This document shows positions 35,170 through 43,626 of a DNA stretch of 46,363 nt, piece after piece. Where the stretch lies: assembly GCA_015494395.1 (NCBI GenBank), contig WGBG01000188.1:1-46363 (forward strand), read 5' to 3'. Position 1 is the stretch's first letter, and each line of letters opens with the position of its first letter. Made by a program: the position numbers and the translations under genes. Source of the DNA: Deltaproteobacteria bacterium. Its GTDB lineage: Bacteria; Desulfobacterota; Dissulfuribacteria; Dissulfuribacterales; QOAL01. The notes under the pieces were generated by a model. The model saw only the letters and a list, made by a program, of their open reading frames with translations. It did no database searches and was not told where the DNA came from.

Positions 35170-36614
35170 TGCACCGTTCCGGTATAGTAAATGCAGTTAC
35201 ACTTCTTCTTGTCTTTTTACTTTTCCTGCCTGTTTCCGGTGTGCTTGCCCATGACATGCGTGCGGTAAAGGTGAAGGAGACCAGGGCACTTCTTGAGAAA
35301 AGGGCATCTGATGAAAAAGAGCAGGCTGTTGAGGAATCGCGCAAGGCACGCGCCGCTATCCTTAATGACAGGAAACAGCTTGAAAAGAGGCTTGCACGGT
35401 TAAGGGAGCTTAACAGAACCCTGCGTGGAGAAGTCAAAGCCCTTGAGAAAGAAGCAGCTACTCTTTCCCAGAAGGAAAAGGCGGTTTCTACAGAGCTTGC
35501 CCATGCAGAAGATGTTGTCCATGATCTGGTGGGAGTGGTCAGGCTTAATGCCAAGGACATAAAGGCACTGGTTGAGCAGAATCTTCAAACCGGGCTGTTT
35601 CAGCCGGATACCGGTTTTCTTGATGATATTCTTGATGAAGCAAAGTTTCCTGGCATGGACGATGTCAGGAGTATGGTTGAGCTGTTAAAGGCGCAGATAA
35701 ACCAGACAGGCTGGGTGGTGGTAAGGGATGGTCTCATGGTGGGGAGAGATGGTAGGGAGACCACCGGACGCATACTGGTTGTTGGGCCCTTTACCGCAGC
35801 CTACACGCTTTCGGAAGAGGCGGGTTTTCTTTCTTATGCACCGTCAGGCAGAAGATTTTATGCGGCCGCCAGGGTTCCTGCATCCGGTGTGCGTGCCGCT
35901 ATCAGAGACTACATGGAGGGTAAAACAGACGACATCTTTGTTGACATATCCCGTGGGGGAGCACTCAGGGAGTTTACCTGTTCCCGCAGCCTGTGGGAGA
36001 AGATTCGTAATGGAGGCCCTGTGGTATGGCCCATACTGGGGGTTTTGGTTGCAGGCCTTTTTATAATAGCGGAGCGCAGCCTGTTTCTTTTAAGGAGCAG
36101 GCTTGATTCAGACTCTCTTGTTTCCAGGATTGAAGAGCTGGTGCTTGATGGCAGGTGGGACAGTGCAATTGAGATGTGCAGCCAGTTCAAGGGGAAGCCC
36201 CTTGCAAGGGAGATGCTTGCAGGGCTCAAGGCAAAGGGGCTACCAAGGGAGGATTTGGAGAATGCCCTGCAGGAGGCCATACTTGGTGAGATTCCGGCCA
36301 TGGAGAGGTTTCTCTCTGCCCTTGGCATGCTTGCTGCCATTGCCCCGCTTCTGGGCCTTCTTGGAACAGTGACCGGCATGATAAACACCTTTCATGTGAT
36401 AACCATGTACGGGACCGGAGATCCCAGGCTGATGTCAGCAGGGATTTCCGAGGCACTGGTTACCACAATGCTTGGACTTTCCACCGCCATTCCGCTTCTG
36501 ATTGCAAACAGTCTGCTTGGTGGTGTGGTGGAGAGGCGAATTGCCGACATGGAGGAAAAGGGCATTGCGCTGGTAAACGTGATTTTGAGGGCAGGGAGCA
36601 GGCAGGTGCAGTGA
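35169..36614 (+). CDS. ttpC: TtpC-like MotA/TolQ/ExbB proton-channel protein with periplasmic extension
   Basis: A 481-residue protein that adds a long N-terminal part to an ExbB-type channel. A signal peptide (about 1-28) is followed by a coiled coil (about 30-120) and a periplasmic domain, then a membrane segment (about 284-305). The TolQ/ExbB core ends the protein with AAIAPLLGLLGTVTGMINTF and the helix VTTMLGLSTAIPLLIANSLL. This architecture and the order DUF3450-TtpC-ExbB-ExbD-TonB-TPR match the Vibrio TonB2 system, in which TtpC is essential for iron transport. The start overlaps the preceding stop, and the next gene starts with GTG overlapping this stop. Confidence 0.9.
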   Translation: MHRSGIVNAVTLLLVFLLFLPVSGVLAHDMRAVKVKETRALLEKRASDEKEQAVEESRKARAAILNDRKQLEKRLARLRELNRTLRGEVKALEKEAATLSQKEKAVSTELAHAEDVVHDLVGVVRLNAKDIKALVEQNLQTGLFQPDTGFLDDILDEAKFPGMDDVRSMVELLKAQINQTGWVVVRDGLMVGRDGRETTGRILVVGPFTAAYTLSEEAGFLSYAPSGRRFYAAARVPASGVRAAIRDYMEGKTDDIFVDISRGGALREFTCSRSLWEKIRNGGPVVWPILGVLVAGLFIIAERSLFLLRSRLDSDSLVSRIEELVLDGRWDSAIEMCSQFKGKPLAREMLAGLKAKGLPREDLENALQEAILGEIPAMERFLSALGMLAAIAPLLGLLGTVTGMINTFHVITMYGTGDPRLMSAGISEALVTTMLGLSTAIPLLIANSLLGGVVERRIADMEEKGIALVNVILRAGSRQVQ

Positions 36615-37234
36615 ATCTCTATGAACCGGCATACAGGCTCATGGACTACATGGAGACAGGGGGAGCGGTGATGGTTCCCCTTGCCCTGGACAGCCTGGTT
36701 CTGTGGGTGCTCATCATAGACAGGCTGTTATTTTTCAGGCGTCTTTCCTGGAAAAACATGGAACTTGAAGCAGCGGTGGCACATATCAGGGAAAACCGCA
36801 TGCCTGATCCTGAGCGCTACAGGGGTGTGGTATCCATGCTTGTTGCACAGTTCATAAGCAGGAGAACCGGTACTGCCAATCTGGACAGGCTGATCCTTGA
36901 GGAGACCGTAACGCGGGTACGTCACGTAATCAGGGCATACCTTTCACTTCTTGGGGTGCTTGCGGCCATTGCCCCGCTGCTTGGCCTGCTGGGGACCGTT
37001 CTTGGCATGATTACCACCTTTGACGTGCTTGCACTCTACGGTACCGGTAATGCCCGGGCAATGGCTGGCGGAATTTCCGAGGCGCTTATCACCACACAGA
37101 CCGGTCTCATGATTGCCATTCCTGGGCTGTACATGAAGTCCCTGCTTGACAGGCAGGCGAGCCAGCTTGGCCAGAAGGTTTCAGTTGCAGGTTTTTATAT
37201 AAGGCGTCACCTTTGGAACGGTGAGTGCAGTTAA
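36611..37234 (+). CDS. exbB: ExbB-type proton channel protein
   Basis: The second MotA/TolQ/ExbB protein of the system, 207 residues. It has the typical start YRLMDYMETGGAVMVPLALDSLVLWVLIIDR (membrane segment about 20-40), then LLGVLAAIAPLLGLLGTVLGMITTFDVL, and a final membrane helix ALITTQTGLMIAIPGLYMKSLL. ExbB and ExbD form the proton-conducting motor driving TonB. The start is GTG at 36611 in a GTGA overlap with the TtpC stop. An in-frame ATG at 36641 would remove ten residues also present in relatives. Confidence 0.93.
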   Translation: MNLYEPAYRLMDYMETGGAVMVPLALDSLVLWVLIIDRLLFFRRLSWKNMELEAAVAHIRENRMPDPERYRGVVSMLVAQFISRRTGTANLDRLILEETVTRVRHVIRAYLSLLGVLAAIAPLLGLLGTVLGMITTFDVLALYGTGNARAMAGGISEALITTQTGLMIAIPGLYMKSLLDRQASQLGQKVSVAGFYIRRHLWNGECS

Positions 37235-37239
37235 GAGAT

Positions 37240-37659
37240 ATGCTGAACATAACATCGCACAGAAAAAAGCGGCATACCATTCAGGGGGTGGACATGGCAC
37301 CCCTTATTGACATGGTTTTTATTCTGCTGATTTTTTTCCTTGTCACTACTTCGTTTGTAAAGGAGACAGGTATTGAGGTAAGCCGTCCCAATGCCGCTAC
37401 TGCCTCTGCGGATTCCAAAACAAGCATCCTTATAGCAATTGACAGGGAGAACCGTATTTTTATGGATCACAAAGAGATAGACGTTCGGGCAGTACGGGCA
37501 AACGTGGAAAGGGCCCTTGCTGAAAATCCCTCGGGCACTGTAATTGTGGTGGCAGACAGAAACAGTTCCACCGGAGTTGCAGTAAAGGTAATGGATGGCT
37601 GCCGCATGGCAGGAGCAAAAAGTGTTTCCCTTGCAGCCACAGTCGGTGAAGGCAGATAG
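37240..37659 (+). CDS. exbD: ExbD-type biopolymer transport protein
   Basis: A 139-residue bitopic protein. The membrane segment has the conserved proton-accepting aspartate in VDMAPLIDMVFILLIFFLV (about 18-36). The periplasmic domain ends with DRNSSTGVAVKVMDGCRMAGAKSVSLAA, the ExbD/TolR signature. The ATG at 37240 is chosen. A GTG five codons earlier overlaps exbB and is an alternative. Tight spacing keeps it in the transcript. Confidence 0.93.
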   Translation: MLNITSHRKKRHTIQGVDMAPLIDMVFILLIFFLVTTSFVKETGIEVSRPNAATASADSKTSILIAIDRENRIFMDHKEIDVRAVRANVERALAENPSGTVIVVADRNSSTGVAVKVMDGCRMAGAKSVSLAATVGEGR

Positions 37660-37704
37660 CAGTGCAGAAGGCATGGTCTGTTTCGATGTCAGGGCAAGGT
37701 TTTG

Positions 37705-38394
37705 ATGGCTTCCAAATATCTTGATGTCCTGCACAGGAGAAATATCCTGACCTGGGTCTGGGCAATAATCGCTGCCATGGTTATCAATGCGGTTCTCTTT
37801 ATCCTTATGTCAATGCTTCAGACCAGTGATTCAAAACCTTCTGCCATACAGGAGATAGTGCCTGATGTTACACTGGTTAAGTTCAGGGAGCACGAGAGAG
37901 AAAAACAGGAGATACCTGATAAAAAGAAGGTTAAACCTTTGTCTGAACCAGTTCAGGTTCCTGTTAGGAGGCCGGTCAATATGAGGCCCCGAAATCTTGA
38001 CTTTCCGTTTCGTTTTGACCCGGAATTTCAGCCAACATTTGAGGGGTTGGGTGAGCTTCCTGTGGCAATGGGCTTTGACATGCCTTCAGAGCCGGATGGT
38101 ATATTTTCAGTAGGCGAACTGGATGCACCGGTAAGCCTTGAGGTAAGGGTGCCCCCTGTCTATCCAATCCGGGCAAGGGAGAGAAGGATTGAGGGCTGGG
38201 TTAAGATAAAACTTCTGGTTGACCAGGCGGGAAGGGTTGACCATGTCCAGATAATTGAGGCAAAGCCGCCGGGCTATTTTGAACACAGCGTGCTGCAATG
38301 TGTAAGAAAATGGAAGTTTACGCCACCTGCGGTTTCAGGAAGGCCTGTTAAGGTATGGATGGTTACAAAGATCAGGTTCCAACTGGAAGATTGA
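37705..38394 (+). CDS. tonB: TonB energy-transducing protein
   Basis: A 229-residue protein with one N-terminal membrane helix (about 14-38) and a short Pro/Lys-rich linker. The C-terminal TonB domain contains PVYPIRARERRIEGWVKI and later VLQCVRKWKFTPPAVSGRPV, ending FQLED. It carries energy from ExbB/ExbD to the TonB box of outer-membrane receptors, here most likely the receptor encoded upstream. The ATG at 37705 has AAGG nearby; a TTG codon just before it is not used. The linker is shorter than in E. coli TonB, which is usual for TonB2-type proteins. Confidence 0.93.
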   Translation: MASKYLDVLHRRNILTWVWAIIAAMVINAVLFILMSMLQTSDSKPSAIQEIVPDVTLVKFREHEREKQEIPDKKKVKPLSEPVQVPVRRPVNMRPRNLDFPFRFDPEFQPTFEGLGELPVAMGFDMPSEPDGIFSVGELDAPVSLEVRVPPVYPIRARERRIEGWVKIKLLVDQAGRVDHVQIIEAKPPGYFEHSVLQCVRKWKFTPPAVSGRPVKVWMVTKIRFQLED

Positions 38395-38402
38395 CACTCT
38401 GT

Positions 38403-39746
38403 ATGGCTTATCTGAACAGGGTTACAAACCTCACGCTTGTCATTATGACCTCTTTTGTCATCTTCCTTTTTCTTGCTGATCCTGCAAGTTCAGGAAGTGG
38501 CCAACTGCCTGTTCCTGTGGGCAGATTGCTCATCAAGGTAAGCCGTCTTTATAACAGTAAAGATTATACCATAGCAGTTGAAGTAATAAAAAAATTCAGG
38601 AAAGAGAGTGCACATCCAGACTATGCCAATAACCCGGAACTGCTGTTTGTCCTTGGTAACTGTTATCTCTGCCTGGATGACTACAAAAATGCGGCGGCCT
38701 CTTACCGAAAGGCCCTTTTAATTCGGCCTGAGCATGCTCCCACCTGGATGAACATGGCAAATGCCCAGTATAACCTTAAGGATTATTCCGGTGCGGCAAC
38801 CAGTTTTTTGAAAGCCTTTGATCTACAGGACAAAAAGAATCCTGAACTCCTTTACTACTGCGGCATGTGCAGGCTGCTTTCTGATAACAGCGGCGGGGCA
38901 GTGGAGATATTAAAGAGGCTTTTCAGGGAGTATCCCAAAAGTGTTAAGCCGCAGTGGAAAGAGGGTATGGCAAGGGCACTCATGGCAGATGACAGAGGGC
39001 GTGAGGCCCTGCCCTGGCTCAGGGAAATTGTCGCTGGGTCAAGAGGTGAAAGGAAAAAACAGTGGAGTCAGGTGCTTCTTTACCAGTACATTGATCTTGG
39101 GATGAACAGGGAAGCACGAAGCCTTGCCCTAGAACTTGTACGAAGCTGGCCTGAAGAGGAGCGATGGTGGAAGGCATTGATCCATGTCTCACTGAAGCAG
39201 GGCAGGATGGAAGATGCCCTCATGGCGCTGATGGTGATTTCGTATCTGAGGCCCCTTGACGCTTCGGAGACAAGACTCCTTGCCGACTTGAATCTACAGG
39301 CAGGCATACCTGCAAAGGCCCTTCCTGTTTATGTTGAACTCCTGAATTCGTCCCCTTCTGTTCCCCTGCTGGAGTATGCAGTTTATGCTTGCAGGTCCTT
39401 GGGAGATCATGAGAAGGCACTTGAACTGCTTGAAAAATATCCGGATATTTTATCAAAGGCTCCGGACCTCATGATGGTGCGAGGGGATATGCTCTACTCG
39501 CTATCCAGATACAGGGCTGCTTTTGATGCATATGTGGAGGCAGCAGGTGTGATGGATAGGCAACATGGTGGCCATTATAAAGACGAAGCAGGCAGGGCAT
39601 GGTTCATGGCAGGCTATTCGGCATGGCAGGCCGGTGAGACAGAAAGGGCGCTTAGGGCAGTTCAGAAAGCTGAAAAATATCCCAGGCAGAGGCGGCAGGC
39701 TGCACAGCTTCGGGGATACCTTGAGAATGTTCAGGGGAGCTCTTAA
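38403..39746 (+). CDS. TPR-repeat protein of the TonB2-like system
   Basis: A 447-residue protein with an N-terminal signal or anchor sequence (NLTLVIMTSFVIFLFLA) and several tetratricopeptide units. Examples are LFVLGNCYLCLDDYKNAAAS, ALLIRPEHAPTWMNMANAQY and later LLKRLFREYPKSV and WKALIHVSLKQGRMEDALMA. Such TPR proteins follow TonB2 in many proteobacteria and probably scaffold the complex in the periplasm. The ATG at 38403 gives a good signal sequence, while 16 extra codons upstream would lie inside tonB. It ends directly against the next gene's ATG. Confidence 0.88.
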   Translation: MAYLNRVTNLTLVIMTSFVIFLFLADPASSGSGQLPVPVGRLLIKVSRLYNSKDYTIAVEVIKKFRKESAHPDYANNPELLFVLGNCYLCLDDYKNAAASYRKALLIRPEHAPTWMNMANAQYNLKDYSGAATSFLKAFDLQDKKNPELLYYCGMCRLLSDNSGGAVEILKRLFREYPKSVKPQWKEGMARALMADDRGREALPWLREIVAGSRGERKKQWSQVLLYQYIDLGMNREARSLALELVRSWPEEERWWKALIHVSLKQGRMEDALMALMVISYLRPLDASETRLLADLNLQAGIPAKALPVYVELLNSSPSVPLLEYAVYACRSLGDHEKALELLEKYPDILSKAPDLMMVRGDMLYSLSRYRAAFDAYVEAAGVMDRQHGGHYKDEAGRAWFMAGYSAWQAGETERALRAVQKAEKYPRQRRQAAQLRGYLENVQGSS

Positions 39747-40592
39747 ATGGGTAAGTTTTTTGATGACGGAGGAGGAATAGTGCAAAGATTGGTAACTTTG
39801 CTGGTGGTGCTTGTATTCCCTGTCTGTTCCCTGGCACACACAACCGTTATTTTTCCGGTAAGTGCAAGGGATGGCAGGCAGGAATTAAAAGTGGTCCATT
39901 TCAGTCCAAGCTCCGGAGATAATATCATGGGGATCAGGCTCCATGAAAAGGACACCAGGGTTTTGAAAGGTCTTGAATCCATATTCATGATACATGACGG
40001 CAGAAGGATTGATCTTTCAGACGTGGCCCTTCCGGATTTTTACAGCGTAAGGAACGGAACGGGCGAAAGTTATACAATCCCGATCAGAAGAAAACTGGTT
40101 TCAAGAGCCGGGGATTATATATTTGTGGTAAGACATGTGCCGCACTGGAAGCCCAAGATGGGATTTTATATCCAGAAAATAGCAAAATTTTATATTAATC
40201 GTGGAGGACTGATCACAGACTGGCCGCATCGCGTTTTGAAGGATGCCCCCGAGATTGTTCCTCTGTCAGCTCCATATGCCCTGCACAGGGGCATGATTTT
40301 CAGGGCTGAAGTAGTAAATGAAAAGGGCAAGTTGATTCCAAATGCCAGGGTCCATGTGGAGTTTCTGAATTATAACCCAGGTGAGAAAGGCCTGGATGTT
40401 TCCACTCCCATTACGCAGGTTCAGGACATGGCAGAGAGGATACTTTTTGCAGACAGGAGCGGTTCTTTTTCTTTTGTACCGCCTCTTGCCGGGATCTGGA
40501 CTTTTACGTTGATGGATGGTGACAGCGGGCTTGAAATTGAGGGCAAGAAACTGCAGTTTGACTCTTCTGTTTCAATAAAGGTTTTACCGTGA
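39747..40592 (+). CDS. DUF4198-like periplasmic protein
   Basis: A 281-residue exported protein. After the signal sequence (LVTLLVVLVFPVCSLA, cleavage before HTTVIFP) comes a beta-rich DUF4198-like body: LEDTRV-type strands, then YVVRHVP-like segments with VVRHVPHWKP and GMIFRAEVVNEKGKLIPNARV, a carboxypeptidase-regulatory-like fold near 190-270. The family occurs with metal-ion and TonB transport genes, so a role in binding metal or chelate in the periplasm is plausible but not shown. Two starts are possible: ATG at 39747, with AGGGGAG about 6 bases upstream of the previous stop, or GTG at 39780 directly behind GGAGGAGGA, which gives a cleaner signal peptide (MQRLVTLL). Confidence 0.75.
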   Translation: MGKFFDDGGGIVQRLVTLLVVLVFPVCSLAHTTVIFPVSARDGRQELKVVHFSPSSGDNIMGIRLHEKDTRVLKGLESIFMIHDGRRIDLSDVALPDFYSVRNGTGESYTIPIRRKLVSRAGDYIFVVRHVPHWKPKMGFYIQKIAKFYINRGGLITDWPHRVLKDAPEIVPLSAPYALHRGMIFRAEVVNEKGKLIPNARVHVEFLNYNPGEKGLDVSTPITQVQDMAERILFADRSGSFSFVPPLAGIWTFTLMDGDSGLEIEGKKLQFDSSVSIKVLP

Positions 40593-40597
40593 AAATA

Positions 40598-40719
40598 GCT
40601 CAAAGCTGAAAGCTCAAGGCTCAAAGTAAAAGAAGTCATGTTTGCTTTCAGCTTCCGACTTTGAGCTTTGAGCCAACTTTCATGTCAGGGGGTGACAAAC
40701 CCCACGTCATGAAAGTTTA
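40598..40719 (-). repeat. Dispersed palindromic repeat R3, copy c
   Basis: This 122-bp element is the reverse complement of R3a, with GCTCAAAGCTGAAAGCTC at the left and the hairpin ACTTTCATG...CATGAAAGT at the right (about 40676-40717). It lies 5 bases after the DUF4198 stop and may form a transcription terminator-like structure for the uptake operon. Confidence 0.82.
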
Positions 40720-40808
40720 AAAAAGGCTTTTACTGTGATACGGCATGGTTTCGCTTGATATTAAAAGGTTATACATGCATTTGCTTTTATTTCCCAGGAG
40801 GTGGTAAA

Positions 40809-41354
40809 ATGTACAGGAAAGCTGTCTTTTGCTTTATGATGCTGGCATTTTTATCAGGTATGGTAGCGGAGGGAACCATGGCATTTACCATTGAATCACC
40901 GGCTTTTGAAAATGGCAGGGAGATACCTTCAACCTATACCTGCCAGGGCAGGGATGTCTCTCCTCCCCTCTCATGGTCAGGCGTTCCGGCAGGCGCCAGA
41001 ACTCTTGCCCTGATTGCATCCGATCCTGATGCACCTGACCCGGCAAATCCACGAATGACCTGGGTTCACTGGGTGTTGTACAATCTGCCTGCTGACTCTA
41101 CCGGGTTGCCTGAGGGGGCAGGAAACAATGGCACACTTCCTGATGGTACCATGCAGGGAGTGAACGACTGGGGCAGGACAGGTTATGGAGGGCCGTGTCC
41201 ACCCATAGGCAGTCACCGGTATTTTTTCAGGCTTTATGCCCTGGATAAAATTCTTCCTGACCTTGGAACTCCGTCCATGAAAGAGCTTTTGCACGCCATG
41301 AAAGGGCATGTGATGGGAGAGGCCGAGCTTATGGGGAGATATAAAAAGAAATAG
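40809..41354 (+). CDS. YbhB/YbcL family Raf-kinase-inhibitor-like protein (exported)
   Basis: A 181-residue phosphatidylethanolamine-binding-protein-like product. A signal peptide (KAVFCFMMLAFLSGMVAEGTMA) precedes the domain, which has the family blocks FTIESPAFENGREIPSTYTC, DVSPPLSWSGVPAGARTLAL, DPDAPDP and PRMTWVHWVLYNLP, plus GYGGPCPPIGSHRYFF. The physiological ligand is unknown. The ATG at 40809 is set by AGGAGG (about 40796-40801). The frame continues 18 codons further upstream without a signal sequence. Repeat R3c separates it from the uptake operon. Confidence 0.92.
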   Translation: MYRKAVFCFMMLAFLSGMVAEGTMAFTIESPAFENGREIPSTYTCQGRDVSPPLSWSGVPAGARTLALIASDPDAPDPANPRMTWVHWVLYNLPADSTGLPEGAGNNGTLPDGTMQGVNDWGRTGYGGPCPPIGSHRYFFRLYALDKILPDLGTPSMKELLHAMKGHVMGEAELMGRYKKK

Positions 41355-41418
41355 TGGTGCGGCTCATGGCATTTGAAAGGGCAGTACAGGAATAACTGCG
41401 CTTTCCTGTTTGTCCATG

Positions 41419-41446
41419 TTGACATTTTTCATAACTGTAATATAAG
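41419..41446 (+). promoter_or_regulatory. Promoter for tRNA-Pro
   Basis: A perfect TTGACA (41419-41424), a 16-bp spacer and TATAAG (41441-41446) lie 14 bp before the tRNA start. Confidence 0.6.
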
Positions 41447-41460
41447 TATCGTCTCTGTGT

Positions 41461-41537
41461 CGGGACGTGGCTCAGTCTGGTAGAGCACAGCGTTCGGGAC
41501 GCTGGGGTCGGAGGTTCAAATCCTCTCGTCCCGACCA
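41461..41537 (+). tRNA. tRNA-Pro (anticodon CGG)
   Basis: The acceptor stem CGGGACG pairs with CGTCCCG and ACCA is encoded (41534-41537). The anticodon stem CAGCG/CGCTG carries the loop TTCGGGA with anticodon CGG. The T-arm GGAGGTTCAAATCCTC is intact. The first base C is usual for bacterial tRNA-Pro. Confidence 0.97.
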
Positions 41538-41614
41538 TCTTCTCATCCCGAATCTTCATCGTCACTTCTTCCACGTTGTACTGCGTTTCAGTCCCCTTTG
41601 AAGAAACAAAAAAA

Positions 41615-41842
41615 GTAACTGTTCAGCGAATTGATGGTAATTGAGGTCAGTGAATGGCCTTGTTTTTCCGTTCCGGTGAACAATTTCTTGTTTTTCTAAG
41701 GCAAGCTCAAGCCAAAATCGCGAAACTCGCTGGTCCCTCGCTCAGACAGACGCGATTTTTATGGCTGCGCTTCGCCAGGAAAAACTGCGAAATTCTTCAT
41801 AGTCACTCCAAAACAAGCCATTCACTACGCTGAATAGATAAC
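41615..41842 (-). repeat. Dispersed palindromic repeat R2, copy c (inverted)
   Basis: This 228-bp element is the reverse complement of R2a/R2b. It begins GTAACTGTTCAGCG and ends CGCTGAATAGATAAC. Internal segments such as CAAAATCGCGAAACTCGC and AACAATTTCTTGTTTTTC match the other copies inverted. It lies between tRNA-Pro and the slipin gene. Confidence 0.85.
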
Positions 41843-41914
41843 AAAAAAATTTTCAAATTTCCAAAAGAGCCGATATACAATATAGGATAAGATGGAAAGT
41901 AACTCTTGCCTATG

Positions 41915-41937
41915 GCCTGAGCTTTCAGCCTTGAGCT
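41915..41937. repeat. R3 remnant
   Basis: A stretch of about 23 bp, GCCTGAGCTTTCAGCCTTGA plus AGCT-like end, matches the distal end of R3 (GCTCAAAGCTGAAAGCTC inverse) with a few changes. The rest of the element is missing. The remaining bases of 41843-41989 show no gene; GGAGG near 41973 is the slipin ribosome-binding site. Confidence 0.45.
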
Positions 41938-41989
41938 GTTTGTCCGTTAAGTCCTGATAATTTTCCCGTCACGGAGGTGTATACGAAAA

Positions 41990-42760
41990 ATGCCTGAAAT
42001 TATTGCAATATTAGTGCTTGTCATAATCTTTTTTGCCGTCTCAATCCGGGTGCTTAACGAATACCAGAGAGGTGTCATATTCCGTCTTGGCCGTGTAATA
42101 GCAGCAAAGGGACCGGGCCTTATAATCCTGCTTCCTGTGATTGACCGCATGGTGAAGGTTGATCTTCGCACAGTTACCCTGGATGTACCGCCTCAGGATA
42201 TAATCACCCGGGACAACGTCTCTGTTAAGGTAAGCGCTGTTGTATATTTTCGTGTGCTTGATCCTGTTAAGGCTGTTGTTGCAGTGGAAAATTTTCTGTT
42301 TGCCACTTCACAGCTTGCCCAGACCACCTTGAGGAGCGTATGTGGCCAGGCAGAGCTTGATGAACTGCTTGCAGAGCGTGAGAGGCTCAATGCCCGTATT
42401 CAGGAGATCCTTGATCTGGATACCGAGCCCTGGGGAGTAAAGGTGAGCAAGGTAGAGGTTAAGGAGATTGACCTGCCTGACGAGATGAAACGGGCAATGG
42501 CAAAGCAGGCAGAGGCAGAAAGGGAAAGGCGGTCCAAGATAATCAACGCAGAAGGTGAATTCCAGGCTGCTGCAAAACTGGCCGAGGCAGCGGACATAAT
42601 TGACAAGGCTCCTGCTGCCCTGCAGCTTCGATATCTTCAGACCCTTCGTGAGGTTGCTTCAGAAAATAACTCCACCACCCTGTTTCCCATTCCAATTGAT
42701 ATGTTCAAGCCCTTTGTTGACGCTGCCAGTAAAGGTGGTACTGCAAAAAATAGTGAGTAA
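41990..42760 (+). CDS. Slipin (stomatin-like SPFH-domain membrane protein)
   Basis: A 256-residue protein with an N-terminal membrane segment (about 2-20) and the SPFH/band 7 domain: [48 protein letters not shown] and [22 protein letters not shown] coiled coil ([18 protein letters not shown]) follows. Slipins form oligomeric membrane microdomains and are often paired with an NfeD-family protein. No NfeD gene adjoins here. GGAGG precedes the ATG at good distance. The HDOD gene follows 8 bases later. Confidence 0.95.
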   Translation: MPEIIAILVLVIIFFAVSIRVLNEYQRGVIFRLGRVIAAKGPGLIILLPVIDRMVKVDLRTVTLDVPPQDIITRDNVSVKVSAVVYFRVLDPVKAVVAVENFLFATSQLAQTTLRSVCGQAELDELLAERERLNARIQEILDLDTEPWGVKVSKVEVKEIDLPDEMKRAMAKQAEAERERRSKIINAEGEFQAAAKLAEAADIIDKAPAALQLRYLQTLREVASENNSTTLFPIPIDMFKPFVDAASKGGTAKNSE

Positions 42761-42768
42761 GAGAGAAC

Positions 42769-43614
42769 ATGACATTATCCCGTCCGCGCAAATTGCTTGC
42801 CATTGACTGGAGAAGTGATGAGTTTCCATCTCTTCCGGATGTGGCAAGAAAGGTAATGGAGCTTAGGAGCAGTGACGATATCTCGGCATCAGAACTTGAA
42901 GAGGTTATAGCCAGGGATCCCGGCCTTGCCATGAAGGTGCTTCAGGTGGTGAACTCAGGTTATTACGGGCTTAGCCGTGAGGTTACCTCTGTGCTTCATG
43001 CAATTACGCTTCTTGGCATAACCCCGGTTCTGGACATGGCAATGAGCGCAATCATGGCACGCCGTTTCATGACTATGCCCCCGCCGGTTATCCCTTATGC
43101 CAAAAGGCTTTACAGGCACTGCATTGCCACAGCCCTGCTTGCCCGTGATATGGATTATGATGCTGAAGGGCCTGACCTCTACACCCTGGGCCTGCTTCAT
43201 GACATCGGCTGGCTACCGGTTCTTGCCCAGGTGCCGGATGTCTTTGTTTCAATGTTTAATGACAGCAGCCTTGAGCGTTCCGAGCTTGAGGGGGCCTGGG
43301 GAACGGATCACCAGTTGTGGGGCGCAAAGCTGGCAGAGCTCTGGGGGTTGCCCGAGGCGTTCATGCTGGTTGCCTATCGTCACCATGACCCAATGCGTGA
43401 AACTGCCCCACCCAGGCACCTCCTGCTTGTAAGCATTGCCCACCATCTGGCAGATTCAGCAGGGCAGTCCCTGTTTCTCAGTGATGTTGAGATAATACCC
43501 TCTGAGGTAACAGAGGCTGCCGGGATTGACCAAGAGACTTTTTTTGAAATGGAAAAGGCTGCTGTGGAGCAGAAAGACAGTATTTCAGCCCTGTGTAATG
43601 TGTTGATTGGCTAA
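42769..43614 (+). CDS. HDOD-domain protein
   Basis: A 281-residue protein with an HDOD domain over most of its length: FPSLPDVARKVMELRSS, LEEVIARDPGLAMKVLQVVNS, and GYYGLSREVTSVLHAITLLG (about 17-85). It keeps an HD-like LLHDIGWLPV (near 143-152) and a YRHHDP segment, but whether it has phosphohydrolase activity is unclear. HDOD proteins usually act in signalling, with unknown ligands. The closeness to the slipin gene (8-bp gap) and the next gene (12-bp gap) suggests one transcript. Confidence 0.9.
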   Translation: MTLSRPRKLLAIDWRSDEFPSLPDVARKVMELRSSDDISASELEEVIARDPGLAMKVLQVVNSGYYGLSREVTSVLHAITLLGITPVLDMAMSAIMARRFMTMPPPVIPYAKRLYRHCIATALLARDMDYDAEGPDLYTLGLLHDIGWLPVLAQVPDVFVSMFNDSSLERSELEGAWGTDHQLWGAKLAELWGLPEAFMLVAYRHHDPMRETAPPRHLLLVSIAHHLADSAGQSLFLSDVEIIPSEVTEAAGIDQETFFEMEKAAVEQKDSISALCNVLIG

Positions 43615-43626
43615 CAGCTATATTTT

